The notes below the pieces were generated by a model. It was not told the DNA's origin, did no database searches, and worked only from the letters and a program-made list of their open reading frames with translations. 64,000 nucleotides of DNA, from assembly GCA_026826555.1 (NCBI GenBank), contig JAKSZT010054581.1:365362-429361 (forward strand), in the 5' to 3' direction. The translations under genes were made by a program, and so were the position numbers. Origin of the DNA: Tolypeutes matacus. Lineage: Eukaryota; Chordata; Mammalia; Cingulata; Chlamyphoridae. Position 1 is the first letter of the stretch. Each line of letters opens with the position of its first letter. Shown piece after piece: positions 39,232 to 49,472 of the stretch.

Positions 39232-40160
39232 ATGGGTGATCTCACTATGTTTACAAAATTCTTCCACTTGGATATTTCGACCTCCTGGGAGCTCCAAGTC
39301 TTACAAGCTCTGATGTTCATAGTGATTTATCTAGGCACCTTGACTGGGATTCTTTTAACTGTTAATACCCTTGTAATTAACCACATCTACGCTCACCAAT
39401 GTATTTCTTTATTGGAAATTATTCACTCACAGATCTTTGTTGCATTTCAGCTACTCTTCCCTAAATGGTGGTGAATTTTCCAATTTATTGATTTCTCTCC
39501 TAACATGTGTCTTTCAGATTTTTCTGTTCTTTTTCTTTACATCCACAGAGTTTTCTTCCTTGTGGTGATGTCCTATGATTGCTATGTTGCCATTTGCCAC
39601 CCTCTGCATTATGGACTCACCATCACCCCATGTCTGTGCACACAGGCAGCTGGTGGCTCATGGGCAAGTGGTTTGGTCAATTCTGTTATCCAAACAGGCA
39701 GCATTTTCAGGCTTCCTTTCACAAAGTCAAATATGATCCATCAATATTTCTGTGATGTGCCTCAAATTTTGAGAATCCTCTTCAGATGTTTGATTTTCTG
39801 AGTCTATAACTTTTTCTGTAAATGCTTGTATTGTCTTACCATGTTCTGTTCTTTTGTTTAAATCCTATATTGACATATTTTCAATGGTGCTTAAGATTCA
39901 TTCTGTGGAAGCCCATAACAAAGCCTTATCCACATGTTCTTCACAGTTGGAAATTTTCATTTTGTTTTTAATTTCTGGGTGACCACTCTCCTTGGTGCCA
40001 TTGAAAATAAAGCATCCCTTAGCAGCCTTCTGAAAGCCATGTTCTACACATGGTGCCCCCATTCTTAATCCCCTCATCTATAGCCTGTGGGACAGAGAGA
40101 TAGACTCTGCTCTGTGCAAGATGGTCCACAGATATTTTGAGCTCCCTAGAAGAATTTTTT
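39232..40160 (+). pseudogene. Olfactory receptor pseudogene, OR14-like (copy 3)
   Basis: Odorant-receptor GPCR remnant of near full length. The open piece from ATG 39,232 begins MGDLTMFTKFF and runs through STSWELQVLQALMF and TM1 (IVIYLGTLTG). A frameshift near 39,390 interrupts the TM2 region. A second open piece at 39,505-39,801 holds the TM3/ICL2 motif MSYDCYVAICHPLHYG (DRY changed to DCY), then QTGSIFRLPFTKSN and HQYFCDVPQILRI of ECL2. Later frames give SYIDIFSMVLKI and KALSTCSSQLEIF near 39,865-39,950 (ICL3/TM6) and PPILNPLIYSLW near 40,051-40,086 (TM7). I chose 39,232 because it lies 17 residues before the conserved SWELQVL segment, as expected for this family, rather than the upstream in-frame ATG at 39,151. 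OR14-like. Confidence 0.9.
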
Positions 40161-41090
40161 TTTTTAATTTGCGTGAAGTATAATTGATATTTGCTAATAA
40201 CCTTAAAATTGATTATATCCCTGTTAAACATCTAGTTTTATTAATACATATCCTTTTGTGTGTTATTTTGCATATGTGATAGTGAGCTATTAATTTCTGC
40301 ATTCTAGATTTTCAAATACATGCTTGTGTAATTTATGAATTCATCTGGAAATAATTCCACATTGTTGGAATGTTTTGGATAACATTTCATATGGTTTTGA
40401 GCTAAAGGAAAATGATAAAACATGGAGAAGACCAGGGATCAGTCTTATAACAGGTGTCTATACACTCAAGAAATTTTCAAGGTACTGGATACTGTCACCT
40501 TGGAAGAAAATATTAGGTATTTTGAATCAGAAAATTCAATTCAAGTAGCATTTTTGCATTCACCATTGTATAAATATCTGTGCAAGCAATAAAGTGTTAT
40601 TAAGACACCACTGTAGAATAAGTCACAATGAGGTTATAGCACTGGATCCACACAAAAGCTGTTTTCCTTATTTAAAAACTGACTGTAAACAACTGGCTCT
40701 CAAAACAGAATATCTTTTGAATATCAAATGCTTTTGACCTCTCCATGTGATCTGGTTGAGAAGGTGCATGCCGTGCTCAATTTATTCAAGCTTTCTGCAC
40801 GATGAAGAACAAGTAATTACAGACGGAATTGTGTAGTAGATGATAGACTTAGCATGGCCAATTGCCTTACTCTGGGATGTGCAATTACCTCCAGTAGGCT
40901 TGGCAGGATAAAATATGACACATTATCAGCTAAGGGAACTATATTAGTATTAAATGATATGATATGATATTATTATATTGTATTGCATTACATTACATTA
41001 TATTAATTATATTATATTTATTATAATATTATATTGTTATATTTCTTCCCCTATTGTCCTACGTATATGTAAATATTTACTGGAGGCAGT
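40161..41090. other. Unassigned stretch with AT-rich simple repeat
   Basis: 40,954-41,045 is a degenerate ATATT/ATTAC-type repeat. The remainder shows nothing recognisable; part may be the U3 of the LTR proposed at 41,090-41,500. Confidence 0.45.
40954..41045. repeat. AT-rich pentanucleotide-like simple repeat
   Basis: Irregular runs of GATAT, TATTG, CATTA and ATTAT units. Confidence 0.75.
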
Positions 41091-41500
41091 CTTATTGTAG
41101 TGGGCATGTTTTATGATGCCCAGAATACACCCCTATTGTATACTTTTTCCTGGCAGGGTGGAAACCTAGTTTCTCCATCAGGACTCACCTACACAGAGAA
41201 GGGTGCTGCAATTAAAATATCTCTCTGCTTTGGCCATGTATTGACAACTGCTGGCTATGGTGACTCAACACCCGTATCAAACTGCCCTTGATATGTCCTT
41301 TCTTTGTGTGCGTAAAACATAGTTCTATCCAGTATTGTGTGAATTGTGCTTCTCTTGGTGACCCAACACCTATTCGGTAGTGGGTTGACATCTCTTTAGA
41401 TGTCTTTCTTTCTGGCAGACAGATTGGCGTGTTGGCTGGATCCCCAAACAAGCACACCATGACATGGTGTAGGATTAATAGATTGTCATTTCAATCATCC
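41090..41500 (+). mobile_element. Possible LTR 3' portion (R-U5-like)
   Basis: Retroviral R-U5 character: 'gctgcaattaaaatatctct' class polyadenylation-like sequence near 41,203 and short 'ggtgactcaacacccgtatc' and 'ggtgacccaacacctattc' repeats near 41,259 and 41,359, followed within about 10 bases by a primer-binding-like site. No U3 boundary or second LTR was found, so the call is tentative. Confidence 0.35.
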
Positions 41501-41505
41501 CAGGG

Positions 41506-41520
41506 TGGTGCCAACAACCC
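41506..41520 (+). promoter_or_regulatory. Primer-binding-site-like sequence
   Basis: tggtgccaacaaccc starts with TGG, as tRNA-primed retroviral sites do, and resembles the site for a tRNA-Phe primer with a base insertion. It lies just downstream of the candidate LTR end. Confidence 0.3.
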
Positions 41521-43560
41521 AAATGGGTGACTGGCTGACTGGGGAGCTGGCTATCTCTGGTTATGTGGGGTCTAGTGGGATGCAAAGAGTCTCCTTATTA
41601 ACAGGGAAAAATTAGTGTGGTAGATAAAGGCACAGATGATGGAGGTGGGCTCCAGGAAGATTAGAGAGACCATATAGTGGCTCCTGGCCACCTTTGCACA
41701 CCGCTGCCACTCGCTGAACCCCATGGTGACTCAAGGGTTGCAAATGACCAGAACTAACACTGGGGCCTTGTATAGGCCCTTGTATAGGGAGCGCCACCTG
41801 GTCTGGGCTTTCTACAAAAACTAGCTACCAACTCCTGATGGCATTGCTAAAATCCACATGATTTGAGATCAAAATACAGATTTCAGAAAGATAGATATTG
41901 GCAGACATCAGTGGAAGTTCATGTGGTTGGGTTGGTACATCTGTTTAATGTGGGGGCATTGCAGACTCACATGTCTAGGGCCAGGGGTTCAGCATGGAAA
42001 TGATGGCTACTGACCCTCTGCTACAAGGCACTTTTGCCAGCATCAAAAAGGATAACTAACAGGATAATAATAATAAGAAGCCCAGGCTACTTCTATTCTG
42101 GGCTACTGGAAGCATGAAAGTTCCATTTGCAACTGCAAGAGATTTCTGCAAAAGTAAAACTGTTCATAACACTTTAACCACCCTGAAGGTAAAGGAGATA
42201 GACACTTGGCTACAGGACCTTGTCCCAGGGCAGGACATGGATGAGATGATCCTGTCTTGGACAGCTTTGGAGGGATTCATGAAACAGGGCCCTCACCAAC
42301 TGAAGAGCCTATGTTCCTTTTTCTGTCCAGAGGGATGACAGTGGACAGTGGTAAGGAAGCTCCACCACAGCATCCAGTACTGGGGTGGAAAGTACTGGGA
42401 GGTGTGCATCCCTCCTCACTGAGGTAGGCTGGGAGGCCCAGGACCCTGGAGCTGAACAGTGGGAAACTGCCCACCTGAGGGCCATAAGGAGAACAAAGAG
42501 AGCCTCCAGGAGAAGTCAACGGAGGACACAGGACCCACGTGCTGAGCAATGTGGCTTTGTTAGTAATTCAATTTATACATACAGAGATTTAATGAAATTG
42601 AAAGAGAAGGGCTCCACCAAAACTGTCAGGCAAAAGGGGGTCCCACTAAGTGAGGTGTTAAGGCCCTGGTTCACACCATAAAGTATTATGAAGAAGAGGC
42701 TCACAGGACTGGAAGGATTTAGAATACAGAACCACCACCTTCTGAGTCCCAGAACACAGCTGGGGGAGGAGGAAAGTGACAATAATTTTTCCCTGCTCCC
42801 TGACCAGGACAGTGGGGAAGACAATTCCACCAGTGAGCATAAGTGTCAGATAGGAGTATGAGCTCACTGGTCTCTACCTCCACCTAGTTCCCTTATAAAA
42901 ATAACAGTTAAGGGGGTCACCAAGGTCCCCAGGCCCCTGCCAGGGATGGGCAGCCCCATGATCCAGTTTGGGGAAAAGGGAAAAGATGGGGGATCCAGAC
43001 CTTGCTGAGGCTTTCAGACACAGTATAGTTATCCCATCGGCCCTCAAGGCCAAGTGTAAACTAGTGGCATCATGGTCTTTGGGGTAGACATCGTGATCCA
43101 TGACAGGATCACCACTAACATAATTTGGTTTATCAGACCCTACAAAATGTCATAAACATTATAATATTTACAGATTGGGCCATCAGCACTAGAAGGTCCA
43201 GAAGCTTGCCAAACAGCTACAATTTTTAGGGTCCCCTTGGGACAATAGTCAGAGGAGCACACCAAAGACAAATGGAAGTTTTTGTCACTGACAGCTCCCA
43301 TTTCCAAGAGAGGCCAAATAACTGATAGGCCTGGCATGGCCATTGAAGACAACATGTGCCACCTCTGGGCATTCTTTGGGCTTCTCTAGTTAAGGCCACA
43401 CACAAGGCAGGAGGCTTCAAATGTGGCCCCCAATAACCACAGGTCCTCTGGATCTAACTCTTCTGCCTCATTATGCACCTTTAAAAATCCTTGTGATTTC
43501 TTTGGAACCAATCAGGTAATCCAGGTTAAGGACTGTCTTTTTTAGGTCAGTGGATTAGCA
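41521..43560 (+). mobile_element. Possible degraded ERV internal (gag-side) region
   Basis: GC-richer than the flanks, with a chain of broken plus-strand open pieces such as 42,114-42,338 (KEIDTWLQDLVPGQDMDEM) and 42,385-42,681 (arginine-rich). Position after a candidate LTR and primer site makes a gag-side reading reasonable, but I recognised no diagnostic retroviral domain: no capsid major homology region, zinc knuckle or catalytic motif. Minus-strand frames in the same area look like shadows. A different GC-rich repeat or pseudogene is possible. Confidence 0.35.
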
Positions 43561-43730
43561 ACTTTAACTCTTTTTGTAACTTTATTTACTTCCTTACCAT
43601 GTGATAGAATGTATTAATAGATTCCGGGGGTTACAATATGGGCATCTTTAGAGGGATATTATCCTGTTATCTCAGATAGAAACAGCAACAAAAGTTTCAG
43701 TATAGATAAGCCATAAGCAGAAAGAAAGAA

Positions 43731-43777
43731 GAAGGGAAGGGAAGGGAAGGGAAGGGAAGGGAAGGGAAGGGAAGGGA
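43731..43777. repeat. (GGGAA)n microsatellite
   Basis: About nine near-perfect pentanucleotide units, directly upstream of an L1 fragment. Confidence 0.9.
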
Positions 43778-43786
43778 GTAAACTCA

Positions 43787-44225
43787 AACTAAACATCAAT
43801 CAGTATACAAAACATTAACCCAAAATGGATAAATGGTTCCTAGACTGAAACAAAAATGTAAAACTCTAAAAAAGTTTATGAAAAATTAGGAAACAATCTT
43901 TAGGCTTAGAGTTAGCAAAATATTCTTAGACTTTGCAACAAAAGCACACTACATAAAAGGGAATATGATAAATTGTATCTCATCATAGTTAAAGAATTTT
44001 TGCATGGAACTGCTCTATAAAATGAGTAAAAAGACAAAGTATAGTCAGACTTGGAAAAAATACTTGCAAACCATGTATCTGACAAAGAATCCAATTAGAA
44101 AATGAGCAAAAGATATGAACAAACATTTCACTAAAGAGAATGTACAGATGACAAATAAATGCATGAAAAGACTGTTAACTCTTTTAACCAAAAGGGAAAT
44201 GTATATTAAAACCAAAATAAAATAT
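43787..44225 (+). mobile_element. L1 ORF2 C-terminal fragment
   Basis: Plus-strand ORF2 C-terminal sequence: 'aaaatggataaatggttcct' near 43,823, 'gcaacaaaagcac' near 43,937, 'tgtatctgacaaagaatcc' near 44,074 and 'gagcaaaagatatgaaca' near 44,104. It stops near 44,225 without a 3'UTR. Broken by stops. Confidence 0.75.
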
Positions 44226-44600
44226 CATCACTGGATTAGTTTCTTAGGGCTTCTTTAACAAATTTTCATAAACATTTATTTTCTAACAGTTCTGTAGGCA
44301 TAATTGGTATGGAAGTGTTTAGGAATTGAAAATAATTTCCATATTGTTTCCCTAACCTGTTAAAGATGGCTATTAGGGTAGGAAAAACCAGTTCAATGCC
44401 TTCAAGACTGAAGCATCAGCTTCTGCCTGAAGACTGGCAAGGTAAACAGGACAGAATCCCAGGCAGGGTTTTATGATGCCATATTGAGTTAGAATTTCTT
44501 CTTCTTTAGCAGGAAACTTTAGGTTTTGCTCTCCAAGCCTTCAACTGATTGGATAACTAGATATTGTAGCTTAGCTAAGTTGCCACATGAGTTTAACACA
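44226..44600 (-). mobile_element. Degraded LTR remnant (MLT2/MaLR-like)
   Basis: Starts with an inverted-LTR-like 'ttagtttcttagggcttct' and contains 'aagccttcaactgattgga' near 44,535, as in MLT2-class LTRs read backwards. Divergence prevents a subfamily call. Confidence 0.4.
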
Positions 44601-44660
44601 TATATGTATATGTGCATGTATGTGTGCATGTATATGTGTGTCTATATCCATCTATAACCT

Positions 44661-44706
44661 ATCTAGCTAGCTAGCTAGCTATCATCTATCTATCATCTAT
44701 CTATCT
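44661..44706. repeat. CTAG/CTAT tetranucleotide microsatellite
   Basis: Four CTAG units followed by interrupted CTAT units. Confidence 0.85.
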
Positions 44707-45103
44707 CTTCTTAGTTTGTCAAGGCTCTTATGAAAATATCACAGACTGATTAGATTAAACAACAAATATTTAGTTTCTCACATCTTTGGAGGTTAGAAGT
44801 TCAAATTCACTTGATTAGCAGACTACACTTCCTCAAAAGTCAGTAATGGTGTGGTGGTGGCTGGCTGGCAATCAAACTCTGCCTCTGTTTCACAAGAGTC
44901 TGTCCCTTTCTATCTTCTTCACACTCCTATTATTTCTGTGTCCAAATTTACTCTGCTCATAGGAAGTCCAGAAATATTGGAATATAACACTCTTACTCAG
45001 TTTGGCTTCATCCTAATAGGACCCTTGAAGATCATATTTACAAAAGAGTTTCCATCCAAAAGACTATGAGTTAAGACTTGAACATGTCTTTTACTTTGTA
45101 CAA
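44705..45103 (-). mobile_element. MaLR-like LTR
   Basis: Inverted LTR of the type at 8,586-9,012: 'cttagtttgtcaaggctct' at the start, 'gattaaacaacaaatattta' near 44,754, 'ctttggaggttagaagttc' near 44,784 and 'gagttaagacttgaacatg' near 45,068. Confidence 0.55.
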
Positions 45104-46765
45104 TCCACTTAAAGTGTAAGTTCAGCAGCTCTCATTTTCATCACAGAGTTGTGCTCTCATCAGCTTAGCCAATTTTAGAATGTTTTCATTACTCCAAAAG
45201 GAAACATGCCATACCTGCTATACCCCCATTGTTGTCCCTTAATATTAAAATAATAACTTCTTTCCTTTGCTGCAAAATATTACAATATTGTTCTTAATTA
45301 TCATCTATAAGTAACAGTTGTAAATTTTCACGTGTATCAACATATTCTTAGCACTTTATGAAAGAAGAGAATTCTTATATTTATACTATTAACCACAGTC
45401 TTCATCTACCACCAAAATCATTATGTTATACATGCTCCAGATTAATTTCCAGTTGCCTTTCAATTGACATTTATATCTCTAGACTACCCCTTACAGCCCA
45501 CAATCACATTTATAAATCAGCAGTGTTAGTTATACTTACTATAATGTGTTACTCTCAACTCTATCCATTCCCATGCTTTTAAAATTAGCTATATTATTAA
45601 TGTTACATACATTAAACATCAGATCCCATTCTCAGCACACGTTCTACCTCATAGTAACCTGTACTCTAGAGTTTACCTCCATGACTTTACTCATGGTATT
45701 TAGTTCATATTAATGATACCATACAATATTTTTCCTTTTAATATACTCTAGGTTCATCTACATTGTCATATGAATCATGATTTCATTTCTTCTTACAGCT
45801 AAATAGTATTCTATTGTATTTATATACCACATTGTGTTTATCCATTCATTGATTTATGGACATTTAGGTTGGTTCTACATTTTAGCAATTGTGAATAACT
45901 TTGTTATGAACATTGGTGTACAAATGTCAGATCCAGTCCCTGCTTTTAGTTCTTCTGAATATATTCCTAGTAAAGGGATTGCTGGATCATGCAGCAGTTC
46001 TATATTCATTTTAAGCTTCTTGATGTATGACCAAACTGTCTTACAGAGTGGTTACACCATTCTATAGTCCCACAGTCAGGAAATACTCCTGTTTCTCCAC
46101 ATCCTTTCCAGCGCTTGAAATTTTCTGTTTTGTTTTGTTTTGTTTTGTTTTAATAATGGCCATTCTGTAAGGTGTGAAATGGTATCTCATTGTAGTTTGA
46201 TCTATATTTCCCTAACAGCTAGTGATGTTGAACATTTTTTCATGTGCTTTTTAGACATTTGTACTTCCTCTTTGGAGAAATGTCTGTTCAAGTCTTTTGC
46301 CCATTTTTTAATTGAGTTACTTGTCTTTTATTGTTGAGTTGTATAATTTCTTTATATAACATGGGTATCAAATCCTTATTGGATATGTGGCTTTCAAATA
46401 TTTTTTCCCATTGAATAAGTTACTTTTTTTACTTTCTTAACAGACCCTTTTGAAGAACAAAAGTGTTTATGGAGGTCCAATTTATCAATTGTTTTTGTTG
46501 CTCATACTTTGGGTATAAGGTTTAAGTAACTATTGCCTATCACAAGACCTTGAAGAAGTTTTCCTACATTTTCTTCTAGGAGTTTTATGTTGGTAGCTTT
46601 TATATTTAGGTCCTTGATCCACTCTGAGTGAATTTTTTATAAGACATGATATGGAGAGCATTTTCTTTCTTTTAGGTATGTATATCCAGTTTATCCAGCA
46701 CATTTGTTTAGTAGACTCTTCTGTCCCAGCTGGGTGAGCTTGACAACCTTGTCAAGAATGACCCC
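45104..46765 (-). mobile_element. 3' part of a second 5'-inverted L1
   Basis: 3'UTR-type sequence lies at about 45,104-45,740 and antisense ORF2 C-terminus at about 45,740-46,765. Landmarks are 'gttcttctgaatatattcctag' class sequence near 45,950, 'gtgtgaaatggtatctcatt' near 46,174 and 'gtatcaaatccttattgg' near 46,365. The L1 sequence switches strand at about 46,766. A TTTTG microsatellite sits inside at 46,126-46,152. Confidence 0.8.
46126..46152. repeat. (GTTTT)n microsatellite inside L1
   Basis: Five GTTTT units within the antisense ORF2 C-terminal region. Confidence 0.85.
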
Positions 46766-46885
46766 AGCCAAAAAGAACAAATTTGGAGTATTCACATGTC
46801 CTAATTTGAGAACTTTATGCAAAGGTAGAGTAATCAAATCAGGGCTTAGAAGGAAAGCCAAAGACTGGAATATGGAACTTTATAG
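46766..46885 (+). mobile_element. Inverted 5' piece of the second L1
   Basis: Plus-strand ORF2 sequence reading KKNKFGVFTCPNLRT near 46,770-46,815, which belongs just upstream in ORF2 of the place where the minus-strand part begins (near 46,765, DKG..GTEESTKQM). About 25-30 codons are missing at the junction, as twin-priming junctions often show. Target-site duplication not found. Confidence 0.7.
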
Positions 46886-47039
46886 ATAGTAAAATCTCAT
46901 GTTAAACACAAATATGGAATATACTGCATATATAATACTGTCTTTATAAAATATAAATACCAATATACTAGAGAGAAGGAAACAAAATAGCAGCTATGTA
47001 TGATGGGGAAGCATAGAGATTGAGAAGTGATGATTTTTG

Positions 47040-47461
47040 TTTGTTTGTTGTTTATTATATTATTCTTATTGGAATACAGCATGCCACTTTCTTCTTGCCT
47101 CCATGGTTTCTGATGAGGTCAGCACTTAATCTTATTAAGGTTTCCTTTTACGTGATGCTTTGCTTTTCTCTTGCTGCTTTCAGAATCCTCTTTTTATCTC
47201 TGATACTTGTCATTCTGAATACTAGGTTTTTCTGAATAGGTTTATTCAAGTTTATTCTGTTTGCAATGCATTGGCTTTCTTGGATATTCATATTTATGCC
47301 TTTTATAATGGTTGGGAAGTTTTGGGTCATTATTTCCTCAAATATTCTTTCTGCCCGTCTTCCATTCTCTTCTTCTTCTGGGACACCAGTAATATGCATG
47401 TCTGTGCATTTCATGTTGTCATTCAATTCCCTGACACCTTGTTCCAAAAGAGAAAAATATT
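47040..47461 (-). mobile_element. L1 ORF1 fragment with a 99-codon open piece
   Basis: Antisense ORF1 encoding the RRM and C-terminal domain of the L1 RNA-binding protein. The open piece 47,148-47,447 shows ITGVPEEEEN, IFEEIMTQNFP and the C-terminal RDKKRILKAAREK. It lacks the coiled coil and starts inside the protein. It is the least damaged ORF1 stretch in the window, yet a fragment. Confidence 0.88.
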
Positions 47462-48505
47462 AAATAAAAAGGGTTTTTATGGCTAAGATATTTCAGAGTG
47501 AATCTGGTGGTCATTCTGAAAGATGCTTATGCAAGTACCAGGCAGATTTCACTAACTGCTATAGTAAACAAAGCCTCCAAAAGGTGCTCTCAAAGGCTCC
47601 AGGGACATCTGGGCACCATAGACAAGGTACATACCTCATGAAATCAACATCCCCTTGGTGGGCTTTATAACATAATCTGTTTCCCCATTATAATATAATT
47701 GTACTCCTTTATAATTCACCTTCTTATGATTCTTCTACTTTTATTTGAACCTATAATTTTCAATATACCCATTAAATATATCTCTCAGAGACTTAAACTA
47801 CAGATGATTCACATGCTGATTGAGCCCTGAATCCCAGCAGAGCTGCAACCAACTCCAACTTTCCAGTTCTTTGGGATTACCCTGGACAATGAAAGAAATG
47901 ATGATGATGGATAAGTCTTATCCCCTGGAACAAGGAGCATATAAAACTGCAAGCAAAACAATTCCTTCCATCTGCCTCCTAATAGCTAAGTCTCCTATCA
48001 GCCTGAAACAGATAGAGCAATATCAACCCAAATCCTTCAAGATTAAGGATTGAGAAAACATAAGTGGGAAGTGTAATCATGGGTCAAGGTAGTTTTATTA
48101 TTATTTTATTCATTATCTTGTGCTAACAGAAGGACTAGTCACATTGATATAAAGATAGTGGTTGCCAGGGTTCAGAAGGGAGTGTATGGGATGAATAGGT
48201 GGAACACAGGGCCTTTTTAAGGCAGCAAAATTGTTCTGGATGATACTGCAATGACAGACACATGATATTATACATTTATCAAAACCTATAAAATTGTACA
48301 TCACAAAGTTTAAAACATAATGTGGACTATAGAGTTTGGTCAGTAACAATACTTTAATATGAGTACACCAAGTGTAACAAATGTAACACACTAATGTAAA
48401 ATGTTAATAATAGGAGAAATTGTGTGTGTGGGTATAGGGGGTTATATGGGAATTCCCTATACTTTTGTGTAATTTTTCTGTAAACTTAAAACTTCTCTTA
48501 AAATA
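47462..48505 (+). mobile_element. 5'-truncated L1 3'UTR copy
   Basis: Colinear with 51,376-52,400: it opens with 'ggtttttatggctaagata', passes 'gatgatgatggataagtc' near 47,900 and ends in the L1 tail module near 48,270-48,505, with a final 'aaaataaagtttattataaaa' class polyadenylation end. Non-coding. Confidence 0.7.
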
Positions 48506-48774
48506 AAGTTTATTATAAAAAGTCAATGTAAGTGTCTGGCTATGTCCTATTAATTCAGAAATTAAAGTATTTATTAAGTCAATTTTCAAAAATATCAAAC
48601 AATGTCTCCCTTTTCAAGTTTTATTTTGTTTTGCAAAATAACTTACTTTAATTTGGCAAGGATTATTGATTCTTAATAACTTAAATATATATATTAAACC
48701 ATATATTTAATATTATTTAATATTTAATACATAGCATAAAATATAAACCTTAAGGTGAACCATGGATTTTTAAT
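48506..48774. other. Short AT-rich stretch, nothing recognised
   Basis: Under 300 bases of AT-rich sequence between an L1 tail and a SINE. Confidence 0.5.
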
Positions 48775-49005
48775 CCCTCCCCCCACATTGTTGTTTGTGT
48801 TTACTGTCTGCTCTCTGTGTCTGCTTGTATCTCTTTAGGAGGCACCAGGAACTGATCCTGGGACCTCCACTGTGGGAGAGAGGCAATCAACTGAGTCACC
48901 TCATCTCCCTGGACTGCTGAATCTCTCTCTGTCTCTCCTCTGAGTCTCACCTTGTTGCATCATCTTGCTGTATCAGCTCTCCATGGCATGGGCCATGGAG
49001 TTTAA
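48775..49005 (-). mobile_element. DAS-type tRNA-derived SINE, apparently dimeric
   Basis: On the minus strand a tRNA-like head lies at about 48,840-48,910, with a B-box-like ggatcagttcc (48,848-48,858) and an A-box-like tgactcagttg (48,888-48,898). It is followed by a body rich in 'cagacacagagagcagac', typical of armadillo DAS SINEs. Oddly, DAS body sequence (gctgatacagcaagatgatg, about 48,957-48,976) also lies upstream of this head, so the element looks like a head-body dimer or two fused SINEs. No clear target-site duplication. Confidence 0.7.
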
Positions 49006-49472
49006 TTAATAGTACAATTATAAAAATATGCTATCATCAATTATAACAACTGATCTGCAACAATGCAACATGTTGTTGATGGGATACTTTATGGAAATCC
49101 TGTATTTCATGAATGATTGTTCTGTAAACCAAAAACTTCTCTAATAAAGAAAAAAAAACAACAAAAAATTCAATGACATACCATTTCACACCCAAATATT
49201 GTATAATATCACTAACTCAACTCATAGAGTCAAAATCTAATAGATAAGTTACCAGGGGATAGGGTGGGGGTAGGGAATAGGGAGTTAGAACAAAAATATG
49301 TACAGGGTTTCTATTTGGAAGGATGGAAAGGTTTGGTAATAGATGGTGTTGAGAGTAGCACAACTTTGTGAATGAAATCAATAGCATTTAATTATATATT
49401 AGAATGTGGTTAAAAGGGGGAAATTTTGATTATATATATGGTACTAGAATAAAATAAAAAAAAATCCATGAG
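49006..49472 (+). mobile_element. L1 3'UTR (host of the 2.9-kb insertion), left part
   Basis: A tail module ends near 49,150 (cttctctaataaa). It is followed by an L1M-type 3'UTR with 'actcatagagtcaaaatcta' near 49,220, 'gtacagggtttctatttgg' near 49,300, 'ggttaaaagggggaaattt' near 49,410 and an A-rich end at 49,451-49,464. Its sequence continues after the insertion at 52,415. Confidence 0.65.
49462..49472. repeat. Target-site duplication, left copy
   Basis: aaatccatgag, repeated exactly at 52,404-52,414. Confidence 0.75.

Noticed and set aside
41612..41797. Minus-strand frame in the candidate ERV region, with a neighbouring frame that looks somewhat protein-like
   Set aside because: Short, without recognisable family; opposite strand to the proposed ERV. 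Could not be supported.
42874..43101. Minus-strand 75-codon frame with an ordinary-looking composition
   Set aside because: No domain recognised and overlaps the plus-strand candidate ERV region.
43731..43777. Regular GGGAA repeats considered as an array with spacers
   Set aside because: Pure pentanucleotide microsatellite; no spacers and a mammalian context, so not a CRISPR array.
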